Shown here: positions 10,269-20,949 of the stretch, piece after piece
How positions within the stretch are numbered: position 1 is the stretch's first letter
Layout of the letters: each line of letters opens with the position of its first letter
Origin: Capsaspora owczarzaki ATCC 30864
Lineage: Eukaryota; Opisthokonta; Filasterea
DNA: 64,000 nucleotides
NCBI RefSeq assembly: GCF_000151315.2
Contig: NW_011887295.1
Span: 1,172,173 to 1,236,172 of the forward strand
Reading direction: 5' to 3'
Position numbers and translations under genes: made by a program
The notes under the pieces: model-generated
Told to the model about the DNA's origin: nothing
The model's database searches: none
Seen by the model: the letters and a program-made list of their open reading frames with translations, nothing else

Positions 10269-11603
10269 ATGTCCAAGCAGCTCCTGAACATTATGAACTC
10301 TAGCCTTCTGACGCCGGTGCCGTCCATCCCCACGACACCACTGTCGCCCTCGCCCTCGGCGGCCATGCTCGCGTGCGGCGCCTCGTACCCCAACGTTGCT
10401 GCACGCATTGCCGAGCGTCCGACCGCCACTCGCGTGCTGTCCATTTTCGGCACCCGCCCCGAGGTGATCAAGTTCTACCCCGTGCTCAAGGAGATGGACA
10501 AGCGCTCTGAGAGCATCCTCTCCATCACCTGCGTCACGGGCCAGCACCGCCAGATGATTGACCCGCTGCTCTCGCTCTTTGACATTGCCACGGACGTCGA
10601 CCTCAACCTGATGACCCAGGGCCAGACGCTCTCCAACCTGTCTGCGCGCCTCTTCCTGGCGCTCGCGCCCGTCTTTGAGGCTGTGCGCCCGCACCTCGTG
10701 CTCGTCCAGGGCGACACGACCACCGCCATGATTGCCGCCATGTGCGCCTTCTACTACCGCGTGCCTGTGGGCCACATTGAGGCTGGTCTGCGCACCAACG
10801 ACCGCTACAACCCCTTCCCGGAGGAGGTCAACCGCCGCATTGTCTCGGTCGTTGGCAACCTGCACTTTGCGCCTTCGTCCTACGCCGCCGACGCCCTGCG
10901 CGCCGAGCGCATCGACATGAACACGGTCTTTGTCACGGGCAACCCCGTCATTGACGCCATCATGCTGATTCGCGAGAAGGTGCCCTCGGCAGCGGCCCGC
11001 CAGCTGCTCGACCGCGTCGAGGCTGCCGACGCCGCCACCAACGCCGTCCTGCCCGCCGGCCAGAAGGCCCGTCACATTCTGCTCACTGCCCACCGCCGCG
11101 AAAACCACGGCGAGGGCATTGCGGCCATCTGCCGCGCCGTCAAGCGCATTATCGCCCAGCACAAGGACGTCCACATCTGGTACCCCGTCCATCTCAACCC
11201 CGCCGTGTGCGTGCCCGTCCGCCAGGAGCTGGGCAAGATGGAACGCGTCCATCTGCTCGACCCGCTCGAGTACGACGTCTTTGTCCACTTCCTCGACCGC
11301 ATGTACATGGTCATGACCGACTCTGGCGGCATCCAGGAGGAGGTCACCGCGCTTGCCAAGCCCACCATTGTCCTTCGCGAGACCACCGAGCGCCCCGAAG
11401 GTGTCGATGCCGGTGTTACCAAGCTGGTTGGCATCAATGACGACACCATCGTCAAGGAAGCCACCCTGCTGTTGACGGACGACCAGACCTTTGCCGCCAT
11501 GTCGCGCAAGTGCTTCCCGTTCGGCGACGGCACTGCCGCCCAGCAGATTGTCGACATTTTGCTCACCTCGCTATCGACCAACAAGCTGAGCATTGGCGCA
11601 TAA
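10269..11603 (+). CDS. Bacterial-type (non-hydrolysing) UDP-GlcNAc 2-epimerase
   Basis: A single 444-codon exon without introns. It belongs to the WecB/MnaA family, which interconverts UDP-GlcNAc and UDP-ManNAc. Visible motifs are GTRPE at 61, GDTTTA at 148, EAGLRT at 171, PFPEEVNRR at 183, FVTGNPVIDA at 221, HRRENHGEG at 275 and TDSGGIQEE at 350. By alignment from memory, the E. coli WecB catalytic residues D95, E117, E131 and H213 correspond to D149, E171, E185 and H275, so the enzyme looks intact. It lacks the ManNAc kinase half of animal GNE. The first ~50 residues (Ser/Pro/Thr-rich) are extra to the bacterial core. Codon use is the host's, so any transfer is old or ameliorated. I start at the ATG at 10269, after a pyrimidine-rich leader; the frame is open further upstream, but that part is low-complexity and lacks codon bias. 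Confidence 0.95.
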   Translation: MSKQLLNIMNSSLLTPVPSIPTTPLSPSPSAAMLACGASYPNVAARIAERPTATRVLSIFGTRPEVIKFYPVLKEMDKRSESILSITCVTGQHRQMIDPLLSLFDIATDVDLNLMTQGQTLSNLSARLFLALAPVFEAVRPHLVLVQGDTTTAMIAAMCAFYYRVPVGHIEAGLRTNDRYNPFPEEVNRRIVSVVGNLHFAPSSYAADALRAERIDMNTVFVTGNPVIDAIMLIREKVPSAAARQLLDRVEAADAATNAVLPAGQKARHILLTAHRRENHGEGIAAICRAVKRIIAQHKDVHIWYPVHLNPAVCVPVRQELGKMERVHLLDPLEYDVFVHFLDRMYMVMTDSGGIQEEVTALAKPTIVLRETTERPEGVDAGVTKLVGINDDTIVKEATLLLTDDQTFAAMSRKCFPFGDGTAAQQIVDILLTSLSTNKLSIGA

Positions 11604-12078
11604 GGCTTTGATCTCCCCCGCCCGCCCGCTGCTGCGTTGTCACGCATGTGGGTTTGGTGTTTTTTTTTTTTTTTTCTACTTTTCACCTTTTTTTTTTCTT
11701 TCCTTTTGTGTCTTCTTTGTTTTTCTTTTCCTTTTTTCCGCCTTGGTATCCACGTACCTCGGCTACGTCCCTGTTTTCCATTTGCCCGTTTGTGGGCCAA
11801 TCATTGTTACGATGTAAAAAAAACAAGACAGCGAAAAACCCGCCGTGACTCACCACACCTTCCACGTTGTGCGATGGTGACCACCAACTGGTTTTTTTTG
11901 GCCTGGTGATCAAAGCCAACGTTGCTTGGGTGTGGGTGAGTGAGTGAGTGTGTGTGTGTTTGCGTGTCTGTGTCAATGTGTGTTTGTCTCTTGTTAGTTT
12001 TCCCCCTTTTTCTTATTCACCGACTGTGGTGTCTGTAGCTTTGTTTGTTTCTGGTTATTAAATGAGCTTTGCAACGAG

Positions 12079-12102
12079 ATCCATCCATCCATCCATCCAT
12101 CC
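12079..12102. repeat. (ATCC)6 microsatellite
   Basis: Six perfect tandem copies of ATCC in the intergenic region. Confidence 0.9.
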
Positions 12103-12894
12103 AACCATCGAACCATCGGCATTAAAAACTCGCACTTCTTTTTATCTGTTTGTTTTTTTGCGGGTCAGCTGCACACTTTAACACCCAAAAAATATAACAC
12201 CCGCTCCAAAACAACAACAACAACAAAAAGAAAAAGCAACAAAGCGATCGATCTGGTCGTCAAGCACTGAACTTCTGCAGCGAGTTGTCTCTCTGGATCT
12301 CGAGTCTGGTTTCTTCCAAAGTCGGTGGTATTGTGTTGTTCATGCAGATTTGATTTTTCGTTGTCGATTTCCTCGGCGATTCAGTCTCTCTGCTGCTGTT
12401 GCTGCTTTGACTTGTCGCGTGCAGGTTGTCAAGTTCGCTTCACACACGAAAAAAAGTTGTCAGTTTCATTTAGGCTTTTTTCCGCGGGGTTTTTGCTTTT
12501 TCAACCCCCCCACGACGCCGACGCAATCCGCTCCACCCCTCGCTTGTGGGTCTGCGTTCGCGTCAAACTGCCTTCTCTTCCTATGCACGCATTTGCCCCC
12601 CCCCCCTGACTCACGGACTGGAAACGCAAAACGGCGACCGTGCCCGCCGCTCCCTTTACTTTTTTCCATTTTTTTTTTTCGCCCTCACTCTCCCCTTGTT
12701 TCACCTTTATTTTTTGTCATTTCGTTTTTTTGATCTCGATTGGACTCTAAAACGAGAGACTTGTCCAAACGCAGAGGGGAAAACGTGGATTACTCGCTCG
12801 GCGTTCCGGTTTCATCCAACACTGAGTGACTTTGCGTTTGGGTTCACTTTTTTTTTTTTTTGGGTTTTGCTGCCTTTTCCATTGGCTTTCGTTC

Positions 12895-12895
<1 letters not shown>

Positions 12896-12940
<45 letters not shown>
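12896..12940. repeat. T45 homopolymer
   Basis: An uninterrupted run of 45 T residues upstream of the SLC35D-like gene. The exact length may be affected by sequencing error. Confidence 0.85.
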
Positions 12941-13382
12941 CGCAGCGTCAAGGTCTCTCACTCGCTCTCTCACTCTCGCTCTCACTCTCTCTCCTTCGTT
13001 CGTCCCTCTGTGTGGCTTCCAACACACAGCCGCGGCTCCCCCCCCCTCCAAAAGTCTCATCCACGCCGTTCGCATGCCAGTTTTCAACTCACCCTCACTC
13101 AACTCAACTCAACTCTGCCCTTCGACTGTTTCACTGACTTTGGCATTTGTAACAATGACCACTACAGATCAAGTTGTCATCGAGCTGATCTGTGCTTGTT
13201 AGAAGCTGGCGATCAAGTCTCGCGCAAAGCACTCCGTTTCCTCAGTCTCAGTCTCTGGCCCGCCGCCTTCCGCTCGTGCTCCTGCTCCTGCTCGTGCTCC
13301 TGCTCCTGCTCCTCCTGCTCCTCCTGCTTCCTCACTCCTCCTGCTTGCTCGAGCAACCATCCATCGCATCGACACAATCAAC

Positions 13383-14483
13383 ATGGTGCAAGAGGCAAAC
13401 CACCCGCCGCTCGTCCGCGCAGGCGCAGCGCTCTTCTACGCCACCACGTCGCTCGCCATCATTTTTGTCAACAAGATTGTGCTGACAACGTACGGGTTTC
13501 CATCGTTTAGCTTCCTGGCGCTTGGGCAATACATTAGCACGGTCGTCTCGATTGGCATTGCCAAGCAGCTCGGCTACGTCTCCTTCCCGTCATTCTCGTT
13601 CGCCGTCGTGCGGCAAACACATCCGCTTCCGCTCGTCTTCTTGGTCAACACGGTCACTGGCCTGGGTGGCACAAAGATGATCAATCTCGCCATGTTCACC
13701 GTGCTCCGTCGCTTTACCATCTTCTTGGCCATGATTGCCGAGTACTACGTCCTGGGCAAGCAGTCCACCTCGATGGTCAAGATGAGCGTCTTTTTGCTCA
13801 TCTTTGGCGCCTTGGTTGCCGCCGGCAACGACTTGGTCTTTGACGCGCTCGGATACACGCTCATCATGGTCAACAATCTGTGCTCGGCACTCAACTGCGT
13901 CTTTATCAAGCAAAAGCTCGACTCCAAGTCGCTCGGCACCTTCGGCCTGCTGTACTACAACAACCTGATCTCGCTCCCCATCCTCATCGCCACCCTGTAC
14001 TTTGTCGACGGCCACCAGATTGGCCCCGTCCTCAACTTCCCTGGCTGGCGCGACCCCACCTTTGTCCTGCTCTTCCTGCTCGCGTCGCTCATGGGCTGCA
14101 TCCTCAACGTCTCCATTGTCGTCTGCACCAAGATCAACTCGGCCCTGACGACCATCATCACCGGCTGCCTCAAGAACATTGTCACCACCTACGTCGGCAT
14201 GTTCCTCGGCGGCGACTATGTCTTCTCCATGGCCAACTTTGTCGGCTTGAACATTAGCATCTCGGGCTCGCTGCTCTACTCGTACCTCGAGTACCAAACC
14301 GCCACGTCCAAGCCCTCCATCGTCCAATCGCCCCCGCCGCTCCCCGTGAGCATCAAGGCCTCAGAGTTCCCGCACGACAACAGCAGCAGCAGCAGCAGCA
14401 GCAGCACGCTTCATCATGTGCCTCATGCGCACGCCCACGAGGGTGGTCAGCATGCAAACAATTGGGTGACTGCCTCCAAGTAG
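13383..14483 (+). CDS. SLC35D-type Golgi nucleotide-sugar transporter
   Basis: A single exon of 366 codons with about ten hydrophobic helices. The N-terminal FVNKIVLTTYGFPS, the MFTVLRRFTIFLAMIAEYYVLGKQ stretch in the middle, and the C-terminal NSALTTIITGCLKN…GGDYVFSMANFVGLNISISG match the SLC35D group (human SLC35D1/D2, fly Fringe connection), which carries UDP-GlcA, UDP-GlcNAc and UDP-GalNAc into the Golgi or ER lumen. The cytosolic tail is Ser- and His-rich. It lies between the epimerase and a Golgi-type glycosyltransferase in the same orientation, so it may import the UDP-sugar they make and use; substrate cannot be read from the sequence. The start ATG at 13383 follows a CTC-repeat leader. 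Confidence 0.9.
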   Translation: MVQEANHPPLVRAGAALFYATTSLAIIFVNKIVLTTYGFPSFSFLALGQYISTVVSIGIAKQLGYVSFPSFSFAVVRQTHPLPLVFLVNTVTGLGGTKMINLAMFTVLRRFTIFLAMIAEYYVLGKQSTSMVKMSVFLLIFGALVAAGNDLVFDALGYTLIMVNNLCSALNCVFIKQKLDSKSLGTFGLLYYNNLISLPILIATLYFVDGHQIGPVLNFPGWRDPTFVLLFLLASLMGCILNVSIVVCTKINSALTTIITGCLKNIVTTYVGMFLGGDYVFSMANFVGLNISISGSLLYSYLEYQTATSKPSIVQSPPPLPVSIKASEFPHDNSSSSSSSSTLHHVPHAHAHEGGQHANNWVTASK

Positions 14484-14499
14484 TCCGCTTTCTTCTGCT

Positions 14500-14500
<1 letters not shown>

Positions 14501-14551
<51 letters not shown>
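14501..14551. repeat. (TTG)17 microsatellite
   Basis: About 17 TTG units begin 17 bases after the transporter stop codon and so lie in its 3' UTR. The same unit recurs at 58190–58297 and in shorter form at 18719–18735 and 25459–25473. Confidence 0.85.
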
Positions 14552-14724
14552 GGTTGTTGTCCCTCGTTGTATCCAAAAAAAGTCGTTGGTTGTCGCATTG
14601 GATTGAGTTTGTTTTTGCTTGTCACACTTAATGGAACACAGTATTAAGCCCCACACACGCAGTACAGTACATACAGTACCAATTCAAGTCAGTCTCCCTT
14701 TTGTCATCGTTGACGAGTCATACA

Positions 14725-17700
14725 ATGCGGTGGCGGTCGAATCGCCGGGCCGCATTGGCCGGACTCGGACTGATTCTGTTCCTGCTATTTCTGATTGGGC
14801 CTCCAGGAGGACAGGACACTGTTACTCAACGGACACTGTCGCCCCACAATGTCAACTTTGTTGCTGAGGGCGTCGGCCAACTGGACCGAGACAACGGCGA
14901 CCGCTCGAGCAGTCCCGCCGAGCTGCTTGCTCAAATCCAAAGTCTACAAGTGCAGCTGCAGGCCAGCCGGGACGAACACGAGCAGCTGCAGCTGCAGCTT
15001 CGCAGTGCACAGTCGAATCGCCGTCGCGAGGAAGCGCTTCAGCCCCCGCTGTTGCCACCCGGTTCAGAGCCTCAAGTGCCGGCCCTTCCGTCCGACAGTG
15101 CATCTTGCGACCATTCCTGCCGCTTGTGGGACGAGTTGCCAGAGTACATTCCCGCGCCTGTAAGGCGCTTCGGCTGCTCGACCGCCTTGATGAGTTTGAC
15201 GTGACGTGTCAAATCGGTTGTTCGACTGACTCTTTGTTGTCTGTCCTTCCTTCTGCTTGCTATCAAATTCTTAAACACATTAGGTGGTGATCAACGAGGC
15301 TGGACGCACAGAATCCAACTTGAGGCACAACAACAACAATAACAACAACAACAACCTCCTCGTCTCAAGGTTTGTGGATCGCGAGCCCGTCTCCAGCCCA
15401 CGATGCAACCTCGTCGTCGCTGTTATAATGGAAAGCAACAACATGACGTACGAATGCTTCAGTCCCGAGAGCGAGCTGTACGCACTGCATCCAAAGACCT
15501 GGCTGGCACAAGTCTCGGCGCGCGTGCCGGACTTGCTCATCGTCGAGTCCGTGTGGCTTCAGCCCTGGACGAGTCGTGCATTTGAGCGTTCTTCGGGCAG
15601 ATCGGCCGTTGCGTTGCGCGAGCTACTGGCATGGTGTCGAGCACGAGGAATCCCCACCATCTTTTGGAACAAGGAGGATCCTCCAAACTTTGACCGGTTT
15701 GGTCTGCGCAACCGCTTGATTCGCAGCTTTGACTTTATCTTCACGACAGAGGTCGCCCTTGTGACGCGCTACCAGGAGCTCGTGGGGCACAAGCGCGTGG
15801 CGGTTCTCCCGTTCGCCGCACAACCCTGGCGACACACCCCGATCGGCCGCAAGCGCGACACTGTCGCCCCTCTGTCAGAGTTTGTGTTTGCCGGAAGCTT
15901 TGCCTTCACCTCCAAGTACTTTGACCGGAGCAAGCATCTGGCCATGCTGCTGGATTCGGCCGTCAAGTACGGCACAGTGACCATTTTCGATCGCTACGTG
16001 ACCGCGGCCATGTATCCCAGCTACATTAAGCCGTTTCCAAAGCGATTTCGTCGGTACCTGCGCTCGGCCGTCACGTACAAGTCCATGATGGATTTGTATC
16101 GCCAGTACAATGTGATGATCAACGTCAACTCGATTCACAACTCGGCGTCCATGTTTTCGAGGCGCGCGCTCGAAGCCTTGATGAGCGGTACTCCCGTGCT
16201 CTCCAACGCTTCGCCGGCCCTTCAAGCCATGCTCGACTCGAATGGAATTGCGATTGCCCACACCTCTGAGCAGGCAGACTACTGGGCAGACCTCCTCGCC
16301 ACCTGTGCACTCGAGCGCGAGCAGATGGCGGTTCGTGCCAGGCGACGACTGTTGCAGCGGCACACATACCGGCATCGGTTTGACAGCATACTTGAGGTCA
16401 TTCTTGCACACGTCAAGGAGGCACCTTTTCGGACGGCGCTCGCGTCAGCGCGCAACGAATTCCAGCCGTTGCAGTTTGCCAATCCTCCGTTGGGCGACAG
16501 CACGATTGTTCGTCAGAGGATTGACCAGGTGTGCTCCCCAATGCCTCGTCGCGTTAGTATTGTTTACGTCCTGCAACCATCCGAAAATCTTCTGGCGGCG
16601 TTGGAGCGCCAAACTCGACAGCGAGCCGAGTTTGCGCTCTTGCAAACGCAACGACAGGCCGAGGAGCAACAGCAGCCACAGCCACAGCCACAGCCACAGC
16701 CACAGCCGCTCGATGGATCTGCAGAAGAGGAGGACGACGAGTCAGACAGCAGCGCTCCCATGGACGATGAGACTGAGCTTTCTGCGCGGCAAGCGCCCGC
16801 ATTCGGCAACCGAGCAGAGGGGTCCGAGTGGAGCTGGGCCAACACGGACTGTGACGTGGGCCAGGTTGTGAGGGTGCTGAACATGGTGGGCACGTTTACC
16901 TACGATGACTTTGAGCTGGTCTTTGCCGACTCGGTGCCAGGCCTCGTCGAGTGCAACATGCGCGAAATTATCGCCTGGCTTGTGGCGGAGTATCCTGGAC
17001 TCGTAGGCCGCGTGCGCTTCGTCTCTACTGCGACAGGAGAGCGTTCAGCTCGCACACGGGCGCTTCCGATGGGGGCCTGTTACAATATCCTGCTCCAGTC
17101 TGGCTCATTGACGGGCTCGCACGTCCTGTTTCTGAACGGCCGCCATTTCTACGGACCCAACTTTCTCACGGATGCCATGCATGCCTTCACGCACACTGAC
17201 GCGGAAATTGTCGGCAAGAGCGCGGCGTTTGCTCTTGCCTTCGAAGCAGGCAACCACACGCACACCCGCAGCGCTGCAGACGCTCTTGATTTAGATGCCG
17301 CAGGCGAGCAGGAAGCCGGCACTACCTCCACGCCGAGCTGGCCAACTGTCTTGCACCGGTATCAGCCGTCGCTTGAGTTTGAGTACGTTGACGTGATTGG
17401 CGCGCCTTATTCGGCGGTGATTGCGCGCACAGCGCTAGACCGACTCGGCCGCAACGATTGGGCAAGTAGTTCTCTCGGAAGCGTCGCATTGCCTCGTGGT
17501 CCGTTCAATCCGGTACATGGACAGTGGCGGGCTCGCGGTGTCAGCGAACGCAACAACATGGTGCCCGGTGCTGACGACGTGCGCCGCCAGGGTGCGCTCG
17601 ATGCATTGGGGGAGTGGCTGATTGCTGCGCAAGCCGCTGGAGTCACAATGTACTCGGCTGACCGTTTCAACTATGTCGCGACGGTCTCGACCACCACTCC

Positions 17701-17773
17701 CGACGGCGTTGTGCACCACCCAGAGCTGCGCTTTTCCGACACCACCATTCGACCCAACGTTGTGCTTGTCTGA
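14725..17773 (+). CDS. Golgi-anchored CgeB-like / GT2-like glycosyltransferase fusion
   Basis: Two exons (14725–15159 and 15284–17773; GTAAGG…TTAG) give 974 residues. Residues 12–27 are one hydrophobic anchor after MRWRSNRR, as in type II Golgi enzymes, followed by a Gln/Leu coiled-coil stem (about 65–100) and an Asn9 tract. Residues 230–520 resemble the bacterial CgeB/glyco_trans_1_2 family: IPTIFWNKEDPPNFDRF, FDFIFTTE, LPFAAQP, VFAGSF, IFDRYV and INVNSIHNSASMFSRRALE. Residues 567–960 resemble the GT2-like half found fused to it in bacteria (RRVSIVYVLQ, DAEIVGK, MYSADRFNYVA). A PQPQ/acidic insert splits this half. Where bacterial relatives have a run of Asp before YGPNFL, this protein has NGRH (763–766), so the metal-binding DxD seems lost. 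The acceptor is unknown. Family comparisons are from memory. Confidence 0.78.
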
Positions 17774-18133
17774 GCAATTCAATGTTTTGGGGTTTTCATT
17801 TTTCATTTTCGCTTTTGTATTTTAAGCTTTCAGCTGTCTGTGTTCGTTCCAGAGCTTGTCCATGTTCTAAAACAAATAGTAATCGGTTTTTATCTACCTA
17901 CTGGTGCATGACTGTGTGCTCCTCAAGCCCGCGTCACGCAGAAGTGATTGCTGATTGACGGTGGGAAAATTGGCTACAAAGCCTTGGGAGTTTGAGTTCA
18001 GTCCATTCGTGTTTCAATTTGCCATTGTTCTGGACCCCCTTCTTTCCTCCCAGCGCTTTCTTCCCCCCCCCCGCTTTTTTTGCTCAGTTCTTGCCTCTCT
18101 ATAAACGTTGCGCCGTCTCCCCCATTTCGGCAA
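17774..18133. other. Intergenic, 3' UTR and promoter
   Basis: 360 bases between two plus-strand genes. 17780–17825 is T-rich and 18040–18085 is a CT-rich tract with a C run just before the next ATG. No open frame with codon bias. Confidence 0.5.
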
Positions 18134-20949
18134 ATGGGTGCGTCGGCACTGCAGCTGAAGCGTTTGCTGCTGCTTGCCGTAGTGCTATTCCAGACCTGGA
18201 CTGCGGTTCCTCGGACGGTGGAGGCTCGCGTGTACACGAGCGACCTGACCCTCCGCCAGCCCAACCAGTTCTTCCAGATCCTCGACGACAACGACCTCTT
18301 TGGCTTCTACGCTGGCGGCGAGGCGACCGCCACCGTGGTCTGCGTACGTCAGTCCCATTGGGTCTTCCTCCGTTTTTTTCTTTTCCCACGGTCCTTTCGC
18401 ACTCGCGTCCCGACTCCCCTTCCTGCTCCTCTCTGCTCCCGCTGTCCCACCTTCAGTTGTCCCCCCCACCTCCTCCTCACTTCTCCTTTGCTCGCTCTGT
18501 CCAAGTTCGACGTCCTTGGCGCTTCTCTCTCTTGTCGTTCGTCGCCCGATTTTGTTTCTGTGTCTTTTGTTTGAGCTTTTTTTTCTCATCGTTTTTTCTC
18601 ACGATTTGAGTTTTGATCTTTTTTTTTTTTTTTTTTTTTTGTTCTTCGACGCTTTTAGTTCTGCATTGATTGCTGAGTTTTCAATGTGTTTTCAATGTGT
18701 GTTCTTACTGTGCTTTTGTTGTTGTTGTTGTTGTTGATCATTGCCTGGACGTTGGACAGAATGCACCGCCAACCGACTTGTCATTGCTGCTCTGCACTGG
18801 TGATCAGAACAAGGCTGTAAGATTTTTATGACCCCTCCCCCTTTCCCCACCCCCATTGGCCGCGTTTGGGACTCGCTGTTTTGTGCTTCTTTCTGCACTG
18901 CAATTTTGTGGACATTATTCTCGCCAGGGTTTTCGTTTTGCTATGTGACACCCCGTTCGTTTCTGTACATCCAACCCAATTTAACTGCCGCTACCCCTTT
19001 TATGCAACGCAAATGCAGATGATGGACTATGCTGGCGCAGGCATTGCTTGCAACTACCCAATTTACAACCCAAACCGAACCCGCATCACTGGGTTGCATT
19101 ACAGCTGTAATCAGGCTCGGATGTTCAGCGACGCCGACTCTGGCGTGTTCCAGGCTCACATAGTAGTCGATGAGGATGGCTTTTTCGGCGTGTCCATCCT
19201 CAATTGCCGTGCCTTTCCCGACATCCAGCCAAAGTGCCATGTGAGACGCACCACCTCTCGCCTTTGTTCTTGCACACAACGCCCTTTGCCTGTGTGTGCG
19301 TGTGTGCACTCTGTGTGCACTCTCTGATTGCTCACTTCACCCCTCATGTTGACGCACGCCACCAACCATAGATCACCGCCACTCTTCTCAATCCGGGTGA
19401 GGTTCATCTCTCCAGCGACGAAACATACATACCTCGCATCACTGAAATCCAGACCGCCGCGTGGATTGTCATGTTGGCGCTCTACTTTTACAACTGGTGG
19501 GCGTTGAAACCTGTGAGTATGCGACCGGCGCGCGCTCCGAACGCCACTTGTGCCAAACACGCAAACGGTTGTGTTCACTCACATGCATTGCTCTTGTGCT
19601 GCCATCCAGTTTTCCACCGCACTCCATCAAATTCTGGTGCTCCTACCACTGCATCGGTTTGTGCTGTCGACCTTGGAGCTTCATCAGTACCAGCTCATTG
19701 TTGCGGACGGATTTGAGGACTCGACCAATCAGGCTGTTCGTGAGCTCATCTCCATCCTGACCAACACTGTCCTCATGCTCCTGTTGCTTCTCCTCTCCGA
19801 GGGCTGGTGTTTGCTGGGAGACAGAATCTCCCGCTCCAAGAAGTCTGTTTTTGCCTGTGAGTGGTGTTGGTCGGTACATTTGTGGTTTGAGTTTTGGGTT
19901 TCTAATACTGATCCGGTCGGTTGCAGTGATTGTGATTGTTTTTGCCCTTTCATCTATCGGCCTTACTTGGTTGCACGAGTATTTCCTGGTAAGTTTTGAT
20001 CTGTGGAAGTCGATGTGTTTGAAAAATGCCCGCACTCACCAACCACCAATACTCGTTTTTGTGTGTTTTGGTTGTGCAGGGAGTGGTCATTGCCATGTTG
20101 CTCATCTGCATCTTCATCTCCCTCAAGAGTGCCACAAACAACATTGAGATTTTGCGACTGCAAGCGGCGACGGTCGAAAACTATCTGATCCAGCGACAGA
20201 TTCGTCCCGTCTTGTACATTGGACCGGTGGAGGCACTGCACGCCAAGCTGCGGTTTGCTCTCTACTTTCGCATTGGCTTTGTCACATTGGCAATCTTTTA
20301 CGCCGGCGTTGAACTTGCAGGCTCCTTCCTGATGTATTATCGCTGGATTGACGCGCTGCTGCACTGCCTCCTGGCAATCTTGATTGGCATTGCCATTCTG
20401 TACCACTTTCGTCTGCGGGACTTTTCTCCCTACGAGCGAATCATACTCCGGGTCCCGTACACGTCAACCGTGGATGTCACCACGTCCAAGGCGGTTTGCG
20501 ACAAGGTCGCCGCGATTCAGCTCCCAGCTCCTTCGGCAGGCGAGTATCTGCTCGCCGTTGCCGTTCCGGTGTCAGCGTTGCCTGCTGGTCACGGCAATCG
20601 TGGTTCGATGGACTCGATCGCTGGACCCGGGCCATTGGTAGTTTCGCAGGCAACCATTCTACCGCCCTCTCATGCTGTTGTTAGCCTGGAGAATGACGAC
20701 TACAGCAGCAGTGTCGACGCTCGACCACGATCGCATCTCCCCACCATTTTCCGGCTTCGTCGGCGGCAACGACGTGGACGGGAGCAGTCAACTGAACTGC
20801 AGGAAATCCCGCTCTCGCCAAATCCAGTCCGGTCGGAGGCGCCTGCCAGCCAAGACTTGCCGGCGAGCCCTGACACGCTTGCCAGCGTCGACGGTGACTC
20901 TGGCCAAGTGCGCGTCTCGATCCAATCCACCGGCAACCCTTCCAGTTAA
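18134..20949 (+). CDS. GOST-like (GPR107/TMEM87/lung-7TM type) seven-helix membrane protein
   Basis: Seven exons (18134–18343, 18760–18816, 19019–19240, 19372–19512, 19610–19856, 19927–19988, 20080–20949) join in phase to 602 residues. Residues 6–28 form a signal peptide (LLLLAVVLF), followed by a short Cys-containing lumenal domain (CNYPIYNPNRT, CNQ, NCRAF, PKCH), then seven hydrophobic helices starting at IQTAAWIVMLALYFYNWW. The SEGWCLLGDR sequence at the end of one helix is like the GW motif of GOST proteins, which work in Golgi trafficking. The cytosolic tail of about 170 residues is Ser/Pro/Arg-rich. The lumenal domain is shorter than in GPR107 or TMEM87, so the exact subfamily is open; a lineage-specific receptor is possible. 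Confidence 0.55.

Larger units (their letters stand above)
11604..13382. other. Intergenic region with homopolymers and simple repeats
   Basis: This 1.8 kb holds the epimerase 3' end and the transporter promoter. 11660–11710 is T-rich. 12079–12102 is six copies of ATCC. 12596–12606 is a C run. 12896–12940 is an uninterrupted T45 followed by CTCTC repeats (12957–12992). 13265–13330 is a CTCCTG/CTCGTG repeat immediately before the transporter start, probably in its 5' UTR. No codon-biased frame was found. Confidence 0.5.

Noticed and set aside
10245-11288. 347-codon minus-strand open frame
   Set aside because: It is exactly antisense to the epimerase. High C/G at third positions removes stops on the opposite strand, and the product (Val/Asp/His/Gly-rich) has no domain sense.
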